A stretch of 64,000 nucleotides of DNA, taken from NCBI GenBank assembly GCA_963576725.1, contig OY755243.1:82013945-82077944 (forward strand). Direction: 5' to 3'. The first letter of the stretch is position 1. Every line of letters starts with the position of its first letter. The position numbers and the translations under genes are program-made. This document shows positions 52,024 through 61,230 of this stretch, in pieces. The notes beneath the pieces were generated by a model. That model was given only the letters and a program-made list of their open reading frames with translations, was not told where the DNA came from and did no database searches. This stretch comes from Azorinus chamasolen (taxonomy: Eukaryota; Mollusca; Bivalvia; Cardiida; Solecurtidae).

Positions 52024-52264
52024 TTAACCTTTTACGCCATAAAGACGCCTTTCTATGCGTAGTAAACCGAGTTCTGACGGCTCATGTAGGAGCCGTCTGA
52101 TCAGGTTCTGCTCTGTTTGCTTATGATATGATAAAATATATGTTTCTACACTTTCTGCTATGGTCCAAACCTTCCTGTTACAATGTGCTTTTATAAGAGT
52201 TAATCTAATTAATATCCATGGTGTCATTATTTCTGATATTTATATTCACGAAGTAAATGGTTAA
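52024..52264. mobile_element. F-family MITE
   Basis: TTAACCTTTTACGCCATAAA and CACGAAGTAAATGGTTAA. Hairpin TCTGACGGCTCATGTAGGAG, CCGTCTGATC; TCCATGGTGTCATTATTTCT in the distal part. 241 bp. Confidence 0.85.
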
Positions 52265-52365
52265 ATGATACAAATATAGTACTGTGTCTTCAGAAGCTGA
52301 ATTCCAAGCAAACACGTATCTAAAGATGATATTGAGTGAGGTAGCCAAGCACAGTTCTGATAACT

Positions 52366-52591
52366 TTAAACCATTCCCTCATATTGACGACTTTTGACAG
52401 CTCTGTAAAAGTCACTTTGTGAAACCATTCTGATAAATAGAAGATTTGCTCCTATAGGAGCAAATGCTCTATTTATCACAATGGTTTCAAACTATAAAAT
52501 TCTATAATTTTCCTTTTCTATAGCTAATGCTCCTTTTCGGTAGATTTATTCAAAGAGGTATCTAAAAATAGCCTATGAGGTAATGGGTTAA
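52366..52591. mobile_element. G-family MITE, well preserved
   Basis: TTAAACCATTCCCTCATATT, GACGACTTTTGACAGCTCTG, hairpin GATTTGCTCCTATAGGAGCA, AATGCTCTATTTATCACAAT, then CTCCTTTTCGGTAGATTTAT and GCCTATGAGGTAATGGGTTA, A. Complete with TTAA both ends, 226 bp. Reference copy. Confidence 0.92.
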
Positions 52592-52899
52592 ATGAACCAA
52601 ATGGAATACTGTTGCGCCAGGAACTGATTTCCAAACAGAAGATAAAAATATATTTAAACTTAGACATGGCTTTCGTCTAGCGATATGTAAAGACACTGTA
52701 ATAATAGTTTATCGTTGACCAGTATATTGCAAATCGCACAATGGCGCCTGCTTTAAATGTCCGGGTGGATTTTCCTTCAAATTTCTCTCAAAGCATAAGT
52801 CTAAAATTGTTTAAATCCGGAATAGGCACCGAGTTATTCCGAATCACCAAACTGATTGCAAGGTTAATCACAGATTTACCCGTTACAGCTAACCCTATG
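52592..52899. other. Unassigned stretch
   Basis: Fourth copy of the GATTTCCAAACAGAAG block near 52628, then an E remnant around 52790-52870 (CACCGAGTTATTCCGAATCA). Confidence 0.4.
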
Positions 52900-53161
52900 T
52901 ACAGTAGACCCCTCTAAATCGGACGCTCAATTTAGTATAGACATCGGTCTTTGAGACAGGTGGCTGCTTAATGCAGGATAAAAGTAATGTAGAAAGCTTC
53001 TCTAGGAGACCGGAATTTTAGTACTTGTTGGCAGATGGATGCTTAATGCAGGGTGATTTCGCGCTTTCTGTGTGACTTTCATCGTGCATTAAGCTGCTAT
53101 CTGTCTCAAAGATCGACATTTATACTCAATTAAACGTCCAGTTTAGATGGATTTTACTGTA
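52900..53161. mobile_element. Chimeric C-family MITE (two left arms)
   Basis: TA, CAGTAGACCCCTCTAAATCG; first left arm GACAGGTGGCTGCTTAATGC, AAGCTTCTCTAGGAG. It then restarts with ACCGGAATTTTAGTACTTGT, GGCAGATGGATGCTTAATGC and passes to the right arm CGTGCATTAAGCTGCTATCT, ending GATGGATTTTACTG, TA. At 262 bp it is about 55 bp longer than a normal C, consistent with recombination between two copies. Confidence 0.8.
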
Positions 53162-53224
53162 TCGCTTTCCGGAGATCATGGAGACGGACAATTAAGCCGC
53201 TACATTCGAGTCCGTAATAGTCAT

Positions 53225-53560
53225 TTACAAACAGTTTGGATCCAGATGAGACGTTAAAGAATTCGACGTCTCATCTGGATCCAGACTGTTTGGCACTCTG
53301 GCTATATTTGTTAAAATTAAAGAAAACTTTGAAACCTAGAGAACACGATGATTGTAACTGCTGATAACCCTTAGCCTGCTAAGACCAACCTAACCGACAT
53401 TTGCAAACAGCTTAGATCCAGATGAGACGCCGATTTAATCGGCGTCTCATCTGGATCTAAACTGTTATCTCAAAAGCTTGAACGAATTAGAAGTAAGTGA
53501 CAACGGAAACAAGTCGGAGCTTAAGCAGACTTAATTTTCATAGCAGGCTAAGTGTTAAAG
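53225..53560. mobile_element. E hairpin followed by complete E element
   Basis: 53225-53293: GTTTGGATCCAGATGAGACG, TTAAAGAATTCGACGTCTCA, TCTGGATCCAGACTGTTTGG. 53364-53558: ATAACCCTTAGCCTGCTAAG at the left and TAGCAGGCTAAGTGTTAA at the right, enclosing TTAGATCCAGATGAGACGCC, GATTTAATCGGCGTCTCATC. The second is the best-delimited E in the window (about 195 bp, TTAA-type ends). Confidence 0.88.
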
Positions 53561-53879
53561 CATCGGCACACAGACCTGTCACTTGAATATCTGCATTTTT
53601 TTCTGATTCCCATAGGATGAGCAAAAGTCAATACCTCATTCATTTTCAATCTAGCATTCGCCTGCAAGGGGATAGGACTTAATATCAGACTGTTTTATTG
53701 AATATCTTGTACCTCGTTGAGAGCTGAGATAATCAGCTGTAATTACAGACACTAGGTTCTACGTCATGGAAGAAGCCACTGATATATCGAAAATAGATCA
53801 GTCAGTGAGGTATTTAACAATGAAGATATAACAGAATATTGCTTAATGTGAAAACATGGGTGTTTTAAAAAGGCAAATG
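53561..53879. other. Unassigned stretch
   Basis: Contains TCCATACAT-type and AGCAAAAGTCAATACC words also seen at 30700 and 42840 (old dispersed repeat). No gene. Confidence 0.4.
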
Positions 53880-54404
53880 TACAATAAACCCCGCTAATGC
53901 GGCCACTTAATGAATAAACATGGGTGCCTTTATAAGCAGGTGGTAGCTTAATGCTGGACGAAATTTATACAGAAAGCTCCTATATGAGCTTCTTCAAAAC
54001 TTTCATCCTGCATTAAGCTACCAGCTGCCTCTGCCACCCAGAATTATGCTCTTTTTTGGTGGTCGCATTAGCGGGGTGTTACTGTATACTTACTACTTGA
54101 TGAAAAGTATGCAGAAAGCTTGGGAGCTATCTGCAGAACTTCTTTCCCACATTAAAATACTACTTGCCTCTGTAAGTCTTAAACAATTCTGGGTTGAAGG
54201 TCGTTGTGAGGAGGATCTACTGTAAGTATGATAGACCCTTTCAAGAGCGACCAGTGCCCTTAACAGCAGTACCTGCTTAACACGGAACGAACGTAATGCA
54301 GAGAACACTGGGAGCGTTCTATATAATGTTTGTCCTGCGTTAAACTACCGCCTGTATTAAAGATTCAGCAGTGGACGTCTTATTGAGTGGTCGTTTTTCT
54401 GTAT
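53880..54404. mobile_element. Three D-type MITEs end to end
   Basis: 53880-54086: complete D (TACAATAAACCCCGCTAATG / GCATTAGCGGGGTGTTACTG, TA). 54090-54223: D missing its left end (GTATGCAGAAAGCTTGGGAG, CCACATTAAAATACTACTTG, GAGGAGGATCTACTGTA). 54228-54404: third D (ATAGACCCTTTCAAGAGCGA, GTACCTGCTTAACACGGAAC, CGTTAAACTACCGCCTG, GAGTGGTCGTTTTTCTGTA). Confidence 0.8.
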
Positions 54405-54802
54405 TGACCTTTGCAAACATATCATTTGATGAATACTTGGTGAAATAAACATCTTTCATGTCTGTGTCTACGCTATTTTTGCATGTGGTTTATTGGGGAA
54501 TCCATGCACAAATGTGTTCATTATAATATTATCTTGTTAGTATTATAAAAGGCTAATTTTGCAGACTCACAGAATCAGTGTTAAAACCCAAAGGCGCAAC
54601 CATACTGGTTGCCGCTTCTATCATTGCACTTCACTCATATCCCATTACCCGCGAGCTGATTCACACTTGCACAAAGCTTGGATCAAAATGAAACACCGAA
54701 TAACTCGGCGTTTTATTAGTATCCAATCATTTGACACTTGCTCAATAGTTATTCTTCTTCAAAAGTTCGATCGTATTGGAAGTAGTCCAACTTGCACCAG
54801 AT
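54405..54802 (-). mobile_element. Unassigned, then a long-form E element (reverse)
   Basis: 54405-54579 unrecognised. 54580-54800 is E read on the minus strand: ACTTCCAATACGATCGAACT, TTTGAAGAAGAATAACTATT, GAGCAAGTGTCAAATGATTG, hairpin AAACGCCGAGTTATTCGGTG. Confidence 0.65.
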
Positions 54803-54945
54803 CTAAGCCATTCTCTCATATTGACGCCTTTTGGTCCTTCTGTAATAGTCACCTTTTGAAATAATTGAGATAAATATAGCATTTGCTCCTTTATTAGCAA
54901 ATGCTGTATTTGTCACAGTGGTTTCAAAACTACACAACTCTAACA
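54803..54945. mobile_element. G-family MITE truncated at the 33-bp array
   Basis: CTCATATTGACGCCTTTTGG, AGCATTTGCTCCTTTATTAG, CAAATGCTGTATTTGTCACA, then ACTACACAACTCTAACAG. The expected right third (CGGTAGATTTATTC...) is absent; the minisatellite follows within 50 bp. Confidence 0.8.
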
Positions 54946-54994
54946 GATCCATATAACCACATGGTGCGTCCATTACATAATTGGATTCAGCTAC

Positions 54995-55985
54995 GCTCCT
55001 GTTTACAGCATGACAAGGGTTAATAACGCTCCTGTTTACAGCATGACAAGGGTTAATAACGCTCCTGTTTACAGCATGACAAGGGTTAATAACGCTCCTG
55101 TTTACAGCATGACAAGGGTTAATAACGCTCCTGTTTACAGCATGACAAGGGTTAATAACGCTCCTGTTTACAGCATGACAAGGGTTAATAACGCTCCTAT
55201 TTACAGCATGACAAGGGTTCATAACGCTCCTGTTTACAGCATGACAAGGGTTAATAACGCTCCTGTTTACAGCATGACAAGGGTTAATAACGCTCCTGTT
55301 TACAGCATGACAAGGGTTAATAACGCTCCTGTTTACAGCATGACAAGGGTTAATAACGCTCCTGTTTACAGCATGACAAGGGTTAATAACGCTCCTGTTT
55401 ACAGCATGACAAGGGTTAATAACGCTCCTGTTTACAGCATGACAAGGGTTAATAACGCTCCTATTTACAGCATGACAAGGGTTAATAACGCTCCTGTTTA
55501 CAGCATGACAAGGGTTAATAACGCTCCTGTTTACAGCATGACAAGGGTTAATAACGCTCCTGTTTACAGCATGACAAGGGTTAATAACGCTCCTGTTTAC
55601 AGCATGACAAGGGTTAATAACGCTCCTGTTTACAGCATGACAAGGGTTAATAACGCTCCTGTTTACAGCATGACAAGGGTTAATAACGCTCCTGTTTACA
55701 GCATGACAAGGGTTAATAACGCTCCTGTTTACAGCATGACAAGGGTTAATAACGCTCCTGTTTACAGCATGACAAGGGTTAATAACGCTCCTGTTTACAG
55801 CATGACAAGGGTTAATAACGCTCCTGTTTACAGCATGACAAGGGTTAATAACGCTCCTGTTTACAGCATGACAAGGGTTAATAACGCTCCTGTTTACAGC
55901 ATGACAAGGGTTAATAACGCTCCTGTTTACAGCATGACAAGGGTTAATAACGCTCCTGTTTACAGCATGACAAGGGTTCATCTTT
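54995..55985. repeat. 33-bp minisatellite, about 30 nearly identical copies
   Basis: Unit GCTCCTGTTTACAGCATGAC, AAGGGTTAATAAC. Almost every copy is identical. Visible variants are CTATTTACAG at about 55197 and 55458 and GGTTCATAAC at about 55217. The unit lacks stops in two strands and the period is 3 x 11, so frames of 325 codons (+, MTRVNNAPVYS) and 398 codons (-, NPCHAVNRSVI) run through it. They mirror the array and lack any non-repeat coding flank. The right edge passes into TTTAGCCTGCTGAGCAAATT, an E-type end. Confidence 0.97.
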
Positions 55986-56175
55986 AGCCTGCTGAGCAAA
56001 TTAATTTGTCGGATTGTTTAACCTACTACATTTCCAAATGCAAGCTATAATTAATTTGTATACCAATATGCAATAAGAGCGTCAAACAGTTTGGATTATG
56101 ATGAGACGCCGAGTTACACGCGTCTCATCTGGATCCAAACTGTTTGCATAGGTATTCATTCATCCGCCCATAGCA
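55986..56175. mobile_element. E-family element
   Basis: TTTAGCCTGCTGAGC at the left, hairpin GTTTGGATTATGATGAGACG, CCGAGTTACACGCGTCTCAT, CTGGATCCAAACTGTTTGCA, then CATCCGCCCATAGCAGGCTA, AAG. Confidence 0.82.
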
Positions 56176-56539
56176 GGCTAAAGTTTAAAACAACAAATAG
56201 TTTCCAGCCAAGCCACAGTCGCTTCATCTACGATAACGTCTCGCAAATTGGACCCGATGACAGTAATTGCAGTCCCATGTTTTCTTCCATTAACGCATAA
56301 GTATATGTCTTCTCCGGAACACTTGTATAAGGTTGTTACTGTCAATCAGAACCCCTGGCAAATAGTGTGTCTGTACCAAACAAGTGTTGTTAGAATATTA
56401 AATGTCAGGTTATACTTAATGTGCGAGTCTAATAGTCCAATTAAGCCTGCATACTTTACAGTGAACACTCCCTTTTAAAATAATTATGTTTGCTTAAATT
56501 TGGAAATGGTGCAATTTTGATTAATTTCAATATGATTTG
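56176..56539. other. Unassigned stretch
   Basis: Short plus-strand frames at 56091-56478 are unrecognised. Confidence 0.4.
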
Positions 56540-56640
56540 TTTTGCGAAACTATAGACCGAGTGTCAAACAGCTTGGATCCTATCGAGACGCCGAGTTACT
56601 CGGCGCCTCATCTGGAATAAAGTTATAAGGGTTAAGGTAG
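56540..56640. mobile_element. E-family element passing into a 20-bp array
   Basis: GCGAAACTATAGACCGAGTG, TCAAACAGCTTGGATCCTAT, GAGACGCCGAGTTACTCGGC, GCCTCATCTGG, then ATAAGGGTTAAGGTAGCG. The last words are both the E terminus (AAGGGTTAA) and the unit of the following array. Confidence 0.78.
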
Positions 56641-57215
56641 CGAAATAAGGGTTGCAAGTTATGCTCTCGTTGGATCACCTCCTTTCAGAATTTATAATCT
56701 TCACAACAGCAGGTGTTAAGTGCTTGTGTGGCGGCCGTAAAACGTCGCCCCGTACTTCATTCTCAGTGTTGTTATACCTTCTGGTCCTTCGAGATCATGA
56801 ATTTCAGTACTTCTTGTTCTGAAAATTGAATACCGCTTAAGCCGGTGCTAGGGGGCGTGAGCAGTGTTGCACTTTAAATTGCTGTTCATGAACAGACTCA
56901 ATAAAACCGAGTCTGCAATTTTCTCTTTTTGTGTTGCAAGTTATGCTCTCGTTGGATCACCTCCTTTCAGAATTTTTAAGGAAGCGGGATAATGGTTAAG
57001 GTAGTGGGGTAAGGGTTAAGGTAGCCAAATAAGGTTTAAGGTAGCGGGATAAGGGTTAAAGTAGCGGGATAAGGGTTAAGGTAGCGACATAAGGTTTAAG
57101 GTAGCGGGATCAGGGTTAAAGTAGCGGGGTAAGGGTTTAGATAGCGTGATAAGGGTTAAAGTAGCGGGATAAGGGTTAAGGAAGCGGGATAAGGATTAAG
57201 GTAGTGGCATCCTGA
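56631..57215. repeat. 20-bp minisatellite surrounding a 282-bp unit with 43-bp direct repeats
   Basis: Array unit AAGGGTTAAGGTAGCGGGAT: one to two copies at 56631-56652 and about eleven at 56975-57210, with GAAGCG, GACATA and AAAGTAG variants. Between them, 56651-56975 begins and ends with the same 43 bp (GTTGCAAGTTATGCTCTCGT, TGGATCACCTCCTTTCAGAA, TTT), offset 282 bp. The inner part includes TGTGGCGGCCGTAAAACGTC, a palindrome CTGTTCATGAACAG and a stem CAGACTC/GAGTCTG. I recognise the inner sequence as a common bivalve interspersed repeat; its class is unknown to me. Confidence 0.85.
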
Positions 57216-57400
57216 ATATTTATCAATTGACATTCTATATTGGTATTGAGCAGGTGTTGTTTTTGGCCATTCTAGAAACTGTAGAATCTAAGTATGTGTA
57301 CGTATAACTCAACAAGCAAAAAAACCAGACCCTGATCAGACGTCTGATCCGGGTATAATCTGTTTGCACATGCGTCAAAAGACGTTTCTATCAGGTTAAA
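57207..57400. mobile_element. F-family element abutting the 20-bp array
   Basis: ATCCTGAATATTTATCAATT, TAGAAACTGTAGAATCTAAG, CCAGACCCTGATCAGACG, TCTGATCCGGGTATAATCTG, CACATGCGTCAAAAGACG, ending CAGGTTAA. The hairpin centre (GCTCC..GGAGC) has been deleted, leaving GATCAGACGTCTGATC. Confidence 0.72.
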
Positions 57401-57636
57401 AGAACAAACAATCTAAATTTGTGATGATGTTGTTATTCTAAACAACAAACCGCCACATACTGATCACTCTGTCAGGCCTATCTTAGACTCAGACAGTTAT
57501 TAGCATACACATATTTAGAAATTAACATTTTGTATTATTTGAACGATTGTTTTGAATGTCACTGTCACAAACACATACATGTCTGCTCATATCACAATCA
57601 TAATCATTTGTCACCTACCATTTACACAAAAATAGC

Positions 57637-57788
57637 CAATAGCTCCAATAGGAGCAAATGCTTTATTTATCACAATGGTTTCAAACTACAAACTTCTAAG
57701 ATTGTCATTTTCTCTAGTTAATGCTCCTTTTGGGTAGATTTATTCAAAGTGGTTGGATCTAAAAATAGCCTATGGAGGAATGGATTAA
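57637..57788. mobile_element. G-family MITE, left part missing
   Basis: TAGCTCCAATAGGAGCAAAT, GCTTTATTTATCACAATGGT, CTCTAGTTAATGCTCCTTTT, GGGTAGATTTATTCAAAGTG, CCTATGGAGGAATGGATTAA. The right arm of the hairpin and the right end are intact. Confidence 0.8.
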
Positions 57789-58153
57789 TCCAAACACACA
57801 TATTCAATCTTCAAACGTATTTTGCCTCCACTCCAACAAAAATAGTAAATCCTGAAACAGAATGTGCCCCTCCTCGCGGACAATAAATTACTAATCAATA
57901 TAATTGTTCGAATCAACATAAACATTTTTCAAATTTACTCTTTTGTAAATGAACCTCCAATAACCAATTCTAAACCTTATTCAAACAAAGCCTATCCTCA
58001 CCTGAACAGCTACATTCATAAATCAGCTCTTATTAAACCAAAGCCAATTGTTAATTAAGATTGCTACCAAAAGTCCATTGCTCCGCTATTTTAGAACTGC
58101 TACTCGCAATGCTACCAGAAGCAGCGCACACATGGCATGCTGCAATGTTCTTC
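57789..58153. other. Unassigned stretch
   Basis: A 64-codon frame at 57864-58058 has no domain. No repeat recognised. Confidence 0.4.
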
Positions 58154-58362
58154 TACAGTATACCCTGTCCTAAGCGGTCATTCATTTATTGAACAAAGAA
58201 ATATTTTAAAGCAATTGGTTACTTAATGCAGGGCAAAAGCAATACAGAAAGCTCCTATAGAGGCGCTTTGCATTACTTTTGACATGCATTGAGATACTGC
58301 CTATTTTACAGACCCATAAGTAGACCTCTTTTTGATGGTTGCTTAAGACAGGTTCAACTGTA
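58154..58362. mobile_element. D-family MITE
   Basis: TA, CAGTATACCCTGTCCTAAGC / GCTTAAGACAGGTTCAACTG, TA. Interior GGTTACTTAATGCAGGGCAA, ATACAGAAAGCTCCTATAGA, GGCGCTTTGCATTACTTTTG. Confidence 0.87.
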
Positions 58363-58529
58363 TATCGTCCGTAAGAAGTAGTTTTACAGCCTCTCATTTA
58401 GATACTAAACCAATCCTCCACTTATTTACTAGGTGATTGCAATTAGGAGTCTGAACTGCAGGTAACAATAAGCCACTCCCGTAATAGTGTTTAGCCTTTT
58501 GTCTGCTTAGCGTGCACCCGGCCGCCGTA

Positions 58530-58906
58530 CACAAACAACTTGGATCCCGATGAGACGCTGAGTTACTTTGTCTCTCACCAGGGTCCAAGTTGGTTGACAT
58601 TCGGTCAGCATTTGTCAAATGTTTAAACGAAATCGAAAATAACCGAACGTTGCTGTAAATAAGAGATGGAGTAGACATAATGTGTTTTGCGGGCTGAGGG
58701 TTGATATGAACTGTATTATGAAATATATTATAACAACATAATATCGAAGTGTTTCACGCAAGATCTGATGAGGCCATTTGACATGGGCAATCCTTATCCT
58801 GGGTTCAAGTTTATAAAACTTAGTCAGAGTCTGAGGACCAATCCGATGCTTGAGAATGATCTCAGACTCAAGCAAACAGTTTTATAACCTCGGGACCAGC
58901 AGTGAA
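58530..58906. mobile_element. E hairpin and repeat O
   Basis: 58530-58600: CAAACAACTTGGATCCCGAT, GAGACGCTGAGTTACTTTGT, CTCTCACCAGGGTCCAAG. 58798-58906 (repeat O) has partly inverted ends GGGTTCAAGTTTATAAAACT and TTTTATAACCTCGGGACC, with CTTGAGAATGATCTCAGACTC, matching 31187-31263. Confidence 0.65.
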
Positions 58907-59325
58907 AAAATAAATGTCTGCATACATTTTGACCTGGTGATTGTTTGACCATTTCCGATTCGATCAAATTTTGAGAAACTATTAACCCATTCCCTCCTAG
59001 GCTATTTTTAGATCCAACCACTTTGAATAAATCTACCGAAAAGGAGCATTAACTAGAAATAAGGATTTGTTTTAGAATTTTGTAGTTTGAAAGCTTTGTG
59101 ATAAATAGAGCATTTGCTCCTATAGGAGCAAATGCTCTATTTATCACAATGGTTTCAACAGGTGACATTTACAGAGGCGTAGAAAGGCGTATTTATGGAG
59201 GAAATGGTTAATGGGGTGCCAAATAGCTTGGATCCTGATGCGACCCTGAATTTATCGGTGTCTCTTCTGAGTCCAAGCTGGTTTCAAATACTACGAGTCA
59301 GGTCGGGCGGTTTAAGACTGATTTT
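58900..59325. mobile_element. Long-form E element with a G-family MITE inserted at TTAA
   Basis: E left: GCAGTGAAAAAATAAATGTC, GACCTGGTGATTGTTTGACC, CGATTCGATCAAATTTTGAG, AAACTA. G at 58982-59211. E right: TGGGGTGCCAAATAGCTTGG, ATCCTGATGCGACCCTGAAT, GAGTCCAAGCTGGTTTCAAA, GAGTCAGGTCGGGCG. Removing G plus one TTAA gives GAGAAACTA-TTAA-TGGGGTGCCAAATAGC. This aligns base for base with intact E (GAGAAACTATTGATCGAGTGTC at 533-555). Confidence 0.92.
58982..59211. mobile_element. G-family MITE, complete, 230 bp
   Basis: TTAACCCATTCCCTCCTAGG at the left and TATTTATGGAGGAAATGGTT, AA at the right. The hairpin is perfect over more than 30 bp per arm: TGTGATAAATAGAGCATTTG, CTCCTATAGGAG, CAAATGCTCTATTTATCACA. 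The best G palindrome in the window. Confidence 0.95.
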
Positions 59326-60028
59326 GCAGTGAACATTTCAGTGGAATATCAATATATTTGTACATTCACATAGGAAAATAGTACTGTTATTATTTCGGCT
59401 GGAGTGTCAGATAAAATCAGTTATCTTAACCCTTTCCCTGGTTAGGAATCGTGTAAGAAATAATGACATCATGGATATTTGTTAACTGAAGTTTTATAAC
59501 CACACATGGACACTGGAGGTATTGATATTAATATTGGTAGACACTGAAGAGTCAGAATTATCATATATTCAGAACTCCAGATAAGATGCGTGAATTAAAA
59601 CATTTTCAAGCAAACCCTCTTTATAAACCCCTATGGTGTGACCACTCTTTAGAGTCTTCTCTCCGAGAACGTTTTGGCCGTGGTTGAAACTATTGTTATG
59701 TAAGATGATTATCTGAATATAATGTATAACTAAATACACGTATATTGTTTACCTTGGTTGATATGAAAAGATGTTTACTCTTTATCAAACGACTTCTTCA
59801 TGTCAGAGAAGGTCATGCAACTAACTTTGTTTCCTAAGCAAAGTTGTTGATATCAACTGTCTGTTATTTTATTCTGGAACATTCTTATTGGATAATTATA
59901 GAAAGATATTCGTTCACGTAAACATCGTGTTTATTTTCTTAAATGCTTTATTTATTTCCAGATTATTCTTAGCTATACTGATTGACACTGGCCCATACTG
60001 TTCTTGGTCGTTGGTGATACGGTCTTAC
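59326..60028. other. Mostly unassigned; F and H fragments
   Basis: 59430-59500 has TTAACCCTTTCCCTGGTTAG and AATGACATCATGGATATTTG (F left half). 59575-59665 has AGATAAGATGCGTGAATTAA, CTATGGTGTGACCACTCTTT (H left half). The 65-codon frame at 59888-60085 is unrecognised. Confidence 0.45.
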
Positions 60029-60187
60029 TTAACCCATTCCCTCATATTTACGTATTTTGACATCTATGTAAAAGTCACGTTTTGAAACCATTGTGATAAA
60101 TGGAGCAACTGCTCTATTGATTACAATGATTTAAAAACTACACAATTATAAGATTTGCCTTTTCCCTAGTAAGTGCTCCTGGGTTAA
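60029..60187. mobile_element. G-family MITE, internally deleted
   Basis: TTAACCCATTCCCTCATATT, GAAACCATTGTGATAAATGG, AGCAACTGCTCTATTGATTA, then TAGTAAGTGCTCCTGGGTTA, A. The centre is reduced to GAGCAACTGCTC, and CGGTAGATTTATTC is deleted. Confidence 0.85.
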
Positions 60188-60404
60188 AGGTTACTTTGAC
60201 ATGTAAACATTCCCGGATTAACATCGGTGGATTATCGGATTATCACAAGTCTGTCAACGGTGACAAAATTATTGAATGTTAAACGGATATGCGATTTTTG
60301 AACTTAACCAGATGTTCAAATTTTACTTTGTAATTTGAGTATATTCAACCCTGTAATATTAGATAATAAAAACTTTGTTAACTTTGTTACTGGTTTGTTT
60401 TTCG

Positions 60405-60560
60405 GTTGCGCCTGACTGTAAAACTATAGGATCAGACCTACATTATGTCATAAGCAAAGAAGTTAGACCCTGATGAGATGACTCTGGTAGGGGGCGTCTG
60501 ATCTGGGTCTACTCTATTTGCAAGAGCTTCAAATGACGCCACTGTCATGTAAGTGGTTAA
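60405..60560. mobile_element. F-family element, diverged
   Basis: GACTGTAAAACTATAGGATC, TAAGCAAAGAAGTTAGACCC, TGATGAGATGACTCTGGTAG, GGGGCGTCTGATCTGGGTCT, AGAGCTTCAAATGACGCC, ending AAGTGGTTAA. Confidence 0.65.
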
Positions 60561-60672
60561 GACACATTGAAGAGAATAGACATTGCTGCTACATATCATC
60601 GACAATTGTTCGGTCTATTGCCAATCACTGGCAGAGTTATCAAGTTGTTGTGTCGGTCTATTCAGTCTGTAA

Positions 60673-60878
60673 TACAGTAAAACCCCTCTAAACCGGAATT
60701 CTAGTTGAGAAAAAATAGATACCTTTAGGCAGGTGACTGCTTAATGCAGAGTGCAAGTCATACAGAAAGCTCCTAGAGGAGCTTTCTGCATGACCCCACC
60801 TTGCATTAAGCTGCCACCTGTTTCCAATACCGATATTTATACTAAAGTGAACGCCCAGTTTAGAGAGGCTTAACTGTA
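60673..60878. mobile_element. C-family MITE, well preserved
   Basis: TA, CAGTAAAACCCCTCTAAACC / CCCAGTTTAGAGAGGCTTAACTG, TA. Arms GGCAGGTGACTGCTTAATGC, GCATTAAGCTGCCACCTGTT; hairpin CATACAGAAAGCTCCTAGAG/GAGCTTTCTGCATG. Confidence 0.92.
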
Positions 60879-61004
60879 ACTAGTAATTTATGTGTACAGG
60901 TAAACCACGCTATATTGAGACTTCTTGTTATTTTGTTGTTTACATAACAGAACACAACTATAGGACCAGAGAACATAATGTAGTAAGTTGCCACAAATAA
61001 TGTT

Positions 61005-61077
61005 CTGGGCTTTGGTCTAATGGATATGTATCTGGTCTTGCAAACAGGGGGTCGTGGGTTCGAACCTAGGCCATGCA
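61005..61077 (+). tRNA. tRNA-like sequence or tRNA pseudogene
   Basis: A box TGGTCTAATGG (61013-61023) and B box GGTTCGAACC (61057-61066) at normal spacing. The middle, CTGGTCTTGCAAACAGGGGG, resembles the anticodon arm of tRNA-Thr (CTGGTCTTGTAAACCAGGGG), but the anticodon-like triplet is TGC and the stem has lost pairing. T and acceptor stems pair poorly. Probably a pseudogene or SINE head rather than a working tRNA. Confidence 0.55.
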
Positions 61078-61230
61078 GTTTTCTTTTTTAAAGCAAAAAT
61101 GATTTGCTATTTGTAATCATCTTTTTAATTTTTAGTCGTTTTCAATTATATGTTAATATTTTGTTATTAATTATTATATGTTATATTTATTGTTGTTTTG
61201 TATGGACAATTAATTAATAAAAAAAATATA

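Noticed and set aside
54803..55999. 398-codon minus-strand and 325-codon plus-strand ORFs
   Set aside because: Both are the 33-bp minisatellite read in frame. A period of 33 without stops gives long frames on both strands, and there is no non-repeat coding sequence attached.
56670..56686. TTGGATCACCTCCTTT as a 16S rRNA 3' end or bacterial contamination
   Set aside because: The motif occurs twice in a direct repeat, and upstream and downstream sequence has no rRNA helices. The whole segment is embedded in eukaryotic-type repeats.
54995..57215. Telomere-like repeat because of AGGGTTA words
   Set aside because: AAGGGTTAA comes from the ends of TTAA-type MITEs. The units are 33 and 20 bp, not a 6-bp telomeric repeat.
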